From JBLHGU01 sp047615875 (GTDB lineage Bacteria > Pseudomonadota > Gammaproteobacteria > Arenicellales > CAJQKF01), in the NCBI GenBank assembly GCA_047615875.1, contig JBLHGU010000217.1, forward strand, positions 1 to 8,712: DNA of 8,712 nt, in the 5' to 3' direction. Below the pieces are notes generated by a model that was not told where the DNA came from, ran no database searches, and was given only the letters and a program-made list of their open reading frames with translations. Below are positions 7,283-8,712 of this stretch, piece by piece. The translations under genes and the position numbers were made by a program. Numbering within the stretch: position 1 is the stretch's first letter; each line of letters starts with the position of its first letter.

Positions 7283-7747
7283 TTAACATTTTCTGCGTCG
7301 TTTAAAAAACTCATTCAACAGTTGACTGCATTCAGCTGCTAGCACACCACTTTCGACTTTACATTGATGGTTCAAAAACGGTGTCTGCAATATATTTGCC
7401 ACACTGCCCGCGGCGCCGGCATGCGGATCAACGGCACCATATACTACTCTGGAAACTCTGCCATGAACTATAGCCCCGGCACACATCACACAGGGTTCCA
7501 GGGTCACATATAATGTGCTGTTTATAAGCCGATAATTACCCACCGCTTTACCAGCTGCACGTAATGTAACTATTTCCGCGTGCGCAGTTGGGTCGTTATC
7601 AGAAATATTCCGATTCACTCCAGAAGCGATAAGCCTATCTTCGTAAATCAGGCAGGCTGCTACTGGAACTTCATTGCATACTGTTGCAGCCTGAGCCAAT
7701 TCAATACAGTGGCGCATCCAATGTTGGTCAGTTTTCTGGTCTTGCAT
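7283..7747 (-). CDS. tadA: tRNA-specific adenosine deaminase TadA
   Basis: TadA converts adenosine 34 to inosine in the anticodon of tRNA-Arg(ACG), an essential wobble edit in most bacteria. The 154-residue protein has the cytidine/deoxycytidylate deaminase zinc site: HAE (H56, E58 as proton shuttle) and PCVMC (C86, C89). The flanking blocks DPTAHAEI, NYRLINSTLYVTLEP and GAAGSVANIL are near-identical in kind to E. coli TadA. The usual EVPVGA before the active site reads EVPVAA here (A30 for glycine), a mild change. The start is ATG at 7747; a second ATG at residue 11 (HWMRHC) is aligned within the family and is probably internal. No clear Shine-Dalgarno is seen. It is the first gene of the tadA-hydrolase-relA-DUF924 operon. 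In many Gammaproteobacteria tadA lies next to guaA; here a dioxygenase gene separates them. Confidence 0.96.
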   Translation of the reverse strand: MQDQKTDQHWMRHCIELAQAATVCNEVPVAACLIYEDRLIASGVNRNISDNDPTAHAEIVTLRAAGKAVGNYRLINSTLYVTLEPCVMCAGAIVHGRVSRVVYGAVDPHAGAAGSVANILQTPFLNHQCKVESGVLAAECSQLLNEFFKRRRKC

Positions 7748-7832
7748 AAATTGCGATCGAAAGTAAATTCCGCGCCGTTAAAATAGAAATACTTTATCAT
7801 ATGGATGTAATTGTAACTGTTGATTTACATCA
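7748..7832. promoter_or_regulatory. Divergent intergenic region between tadA and the TauD-like gene
   Basis: These 85 AT-rich bases must hold the promoters of both divergent genes. For tadA (minus), TATGAT at 7801-7796 is a candidate -10, and TCAACA, 16 nt upstream, a weak -35 that overlaps the palindrome at 7820-7833. For the dioxygenase (plus), TCGAAA (7757-7762) and TAAAAT (7779-7784) with a 16-nt spacer is the best pair, four and five matches of six. Both assignments are weak by eye. Neither gene has a convincing Shine-Dalgarno. Confidence 0.4.
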
Positions 7833-7833
7833 A
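7820..7833. promoter_or_regulatory. FNR/Anr-type palindrome TTGAT-TTAC-ATCAA at the dioxygenase start codon
   Basis: The sequence is an exact match to TTGATNNNNATCAA, the consensus for the oxygen-sensing FNR/Anr/Dnr regulators (CRP superfamily). Its last base is the A of the ATG at 7833. Placed downstream of the likely plus-strand promoter, a bound regulator would block rather than activate the dioxygenase gene. Relative to the candidate tadA start near 7789 its centre lies at about -37.5, near but not at the usual -41.5 activating position. The match is visible; the regulator is inference. Confidence 0.5.
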
Positions 7834-8639
7834 TGAATAAAACACCCGATAGTTTATATGACGTTCTAACCCCTGAAATAGGTGTTGTGATTAGTGGCAT
7901 AAACAAATCCTCTCTTAACGAAACTAAGCAACTGGTAAGAATACGCCGTGCTCTAGATTATCATTATGTGGCCATATTAAGAGATATAGACTTAACCGCC
8001 ATAGAGTTAAAAGCCTTCACCAAAAACTTTGGCCCGCTATTCGTACATCATGCCGATGAAGGTGTTTTAGTGTCCGATGGAATACCTGAAGTTCTAGAGA
8101 TGCTCAAAGAACCGGACGGGACACGACTCTTCGGAGGCTCAGACTGGCATGCCGATGTAACTTTTCGACAGCCAGCCGGCTATGTATCCATTCTTAATGC
8201 CAAAATCATTCCGAGCGTGGGTGGTGACACAGCCTTTGCCAGTACAGTCGCTGCTTTTGACGCACTAAGTACTGGCATGAAAAAAACCTTAAGAAAGCTT
8301 TCTGCAATACATAGTTACAATGGACCGGGTGCACCAGAACATGAGACAGAAACCGCTATCCACCCAGTAGTTCGCAGGCATCCAGTTACCGGGAAAGAAG
8401 GCCTCTATATCAATCGCATGTTTATTAGCAGACTTGAAAATATGAGTCTGGCGGAAAGTAAACCTTTAATAGATTTTTTGGACGAACATATGACCCGTCC
8501 AGAATTCACTTTTAGACACCGCTGGAGTCAGAACGATTTGATACTGTGGGACAATCGATTTTCCTTACACTATCCGATCAATGATTTCGTAAATCAGCGC
8601 AGATTGATGATTCGCTGCACTGCGATGGAGACGGACTAA
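7833..8639 (+). CDS. TauD/TfdA-family 2-oxoglutarate-dependent dioxygenase
   Basis: This 268-residue protein is a cytoplasmic Fe(II)/2-oxoglutarate dioxygenase of the TauD/TfdA family. The metal triad is complete: H106 and D108 in SDWHADVTF, and H246 in WDNRFSLHYP. T133 in VGGDTAFAS and R257 in NQRRLMIRC match the 2-oxoglutarate-binding threonine and arginine of TauD. HPVVRRHPVTGKEGLYIN (177-194) is another family block. Length is close to that of TauD (283). No sulfonate transport or other catabolic genes are nearby, so the substrate cannot be named and 'taurine dioxygenase' would be too specific. The ATG at 7833 is fixed by an in-frame TGA 9 nt upstream, but no Shine-Dalgarno precedes it. 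The gene is the only complete plus-strand gene here, divergent from tadA and convergent with guaA. Confidence 0.93.
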   Translation: MNKTPDSLYDVLTPEIGVVISGINKSSLNETKQLVRIRRALDYHYVAILRDIDLTAIELKAFTKNFGPLFVHHADEGVLVSDGIPEVLEMLKEPDGTRLFGGSDWHADVTFRQPAGYVSILNAKIIPSVGGDTAFASTVAAFDALSTGMKKTLRKLSAIHSYNGPGAPEHETETAIHPVVRRHPVTGKEGLYINRMFISRLENMSLAESKPLIDFLDEHMTRPEFTFRHRWSQNDLILWDNRFSLHYPINDFVNQRRLMIRCTAMETD

Positions 8640-8641
8640 TC

Positions 8642-8673
8642 TAGAAAACATCAACTGTTAGAAACGATCAACT
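8642..8673. repeat. Imperfect 15-bp tandem direct repeat between convergent gene ends
   Basis: TAGAAAACATCAACT (8642-8656) and TAGAAACGATCAACT (8659-8673) agree at 13 of 15 positions and are offset by 17 bases. They fill most of the 43-nt gap between the dioxygenase stop and the guaA stop. No stable hairpin terminator is visible in this gap. Confidence 0.45.
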
Positions 8674-8682
8674 TATTTTCTA

Positions 8683-8712
8683 CTACTCCCACTCAATAGT
8701 GGCTGGGGGTTT
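8683..8712 (-). CDS. guaA: GMP synthase (glutamine-hydrolysing), C-terminal end (partial)
   Basis: The minus strand at the right edge reads KPPATIEWE and then TAG (8685-8683). This is the highly conserved C-terminus of GuaA, the glutamine amidotransferase that turns XMP into GMP. Only nine codons are inside the window, but the motif is characteristic and guaA next to tadA is a known gammaproteobacterial arrangement, which supports the call. It converges on the dioxygenase gene with a 43-nt gap. Confidence 0.8.
   Translation of the reverse strand, partial: KPPATIEWE

Noticed and set aside
7796..7833. Classical class II FNR activation of tadA
   Set aside because: With the best -10 candidate the palindrome centre falls near -37.5 rather than -41.5, so activation is not well supported; a repressor role at the dioxygenase start fits better.
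7833..8639. Naming the dioxygenase tauD (taurine dioxygenase)
   Set aside because: Cofactor-binding residues are shared by the whole family, and no taurine or sulfonate uptake genes are in the window.
1..8712. CRISPR array, tRNA or rRNA genes, insertion sequences, prophage genes
   Set aside because: No repeat-spacer pattern, RNA gene sequence, transposase, integrase or terminal inverted repeats were seen.

Overview
The window looks like chromosomal DNA from a Gammaproteobacterium, probably a marine or other aquatic one, of moderate GC content. Three things support this. There is a monofunctional RelA-type (p)ppGpp synthetase, a form typical of Beta- and Gammaproteobacteria. A guaA end lies close to tadA, a neighbourhood known in many Gammaproteobacteria. 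The accessory genes (a TPR-sulfotransferase, a 2OG-FeII_Oxy_5 protein and an outer-membrane barrel) are typical of Gram-negative aquatic bacteria. No mobile element, CRISPR array, tRNA or rRNA is visible, and no gene-free stretch exceeds about 100 bases.

Layout, left to right. Bases 1-53 carry the last 16 codons of a plus-strand gene, probably an outer-membrane beta-barrel or TonB-dependent receptor. It is followed by a strong hairpin terminator (80-103) that can serve both strands. Everything from 144 to 7747 is on the minus strand and forms three blocks. The first transcribed (7747 to 3479) is a tight operon: tadA, a secreted SoxH-like metallo-beta-lactamase-fold hydrolase, relA and a DUF924 gene. 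Its members overlap by 4 nt or lie 8-14 nt apart. The second (3417 to 2902) is a lone gene for a small unrecognised secreted protein. The third (2821 to 144) is a two-gene unit: a 2OG-Fe(II) oxygenase-like protein (PF13759/TIGR02466 type), then a large protein with about eight TPR units fused to a PAPS-dependent sulfotransferase domain. It has a good TATAAT -10 and a GAGG ribosome binding site. At the right, a plus-strand TauD/TfdA-family dioxygenase gene (7833-8639) diverges from tadA and converges on the last nine codons of guaA (8683-8712, minus strand).

How the genes may work together. The core genes tie purine and GTP metabolism (guaA), tRNA wobble editing (tadA) and the stringent response (relA) into one neighbourhood, with relA apparently translationally coupled to a periplasmic hydrolase. 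The oxygenase-sulfotransferase pair looks like a small post-translational or metabolite tailoring module. Its substrate is unknown; the convergent barrel protein is a possible partner by location only.

The points most worth a second look are: (i) the oxygenase/TPR-sulfotransferase module; (ii) an exact TTGAT-N4-ATCAA palindrome, the FNR/Anr consensus, lying across the start codon of the TauD-like, oxygen-dependent enzyme; (iii) the placement of that dioxygenase gene inside the guaA-tadA neighbourhood; and (iv) the unusual relA operon.
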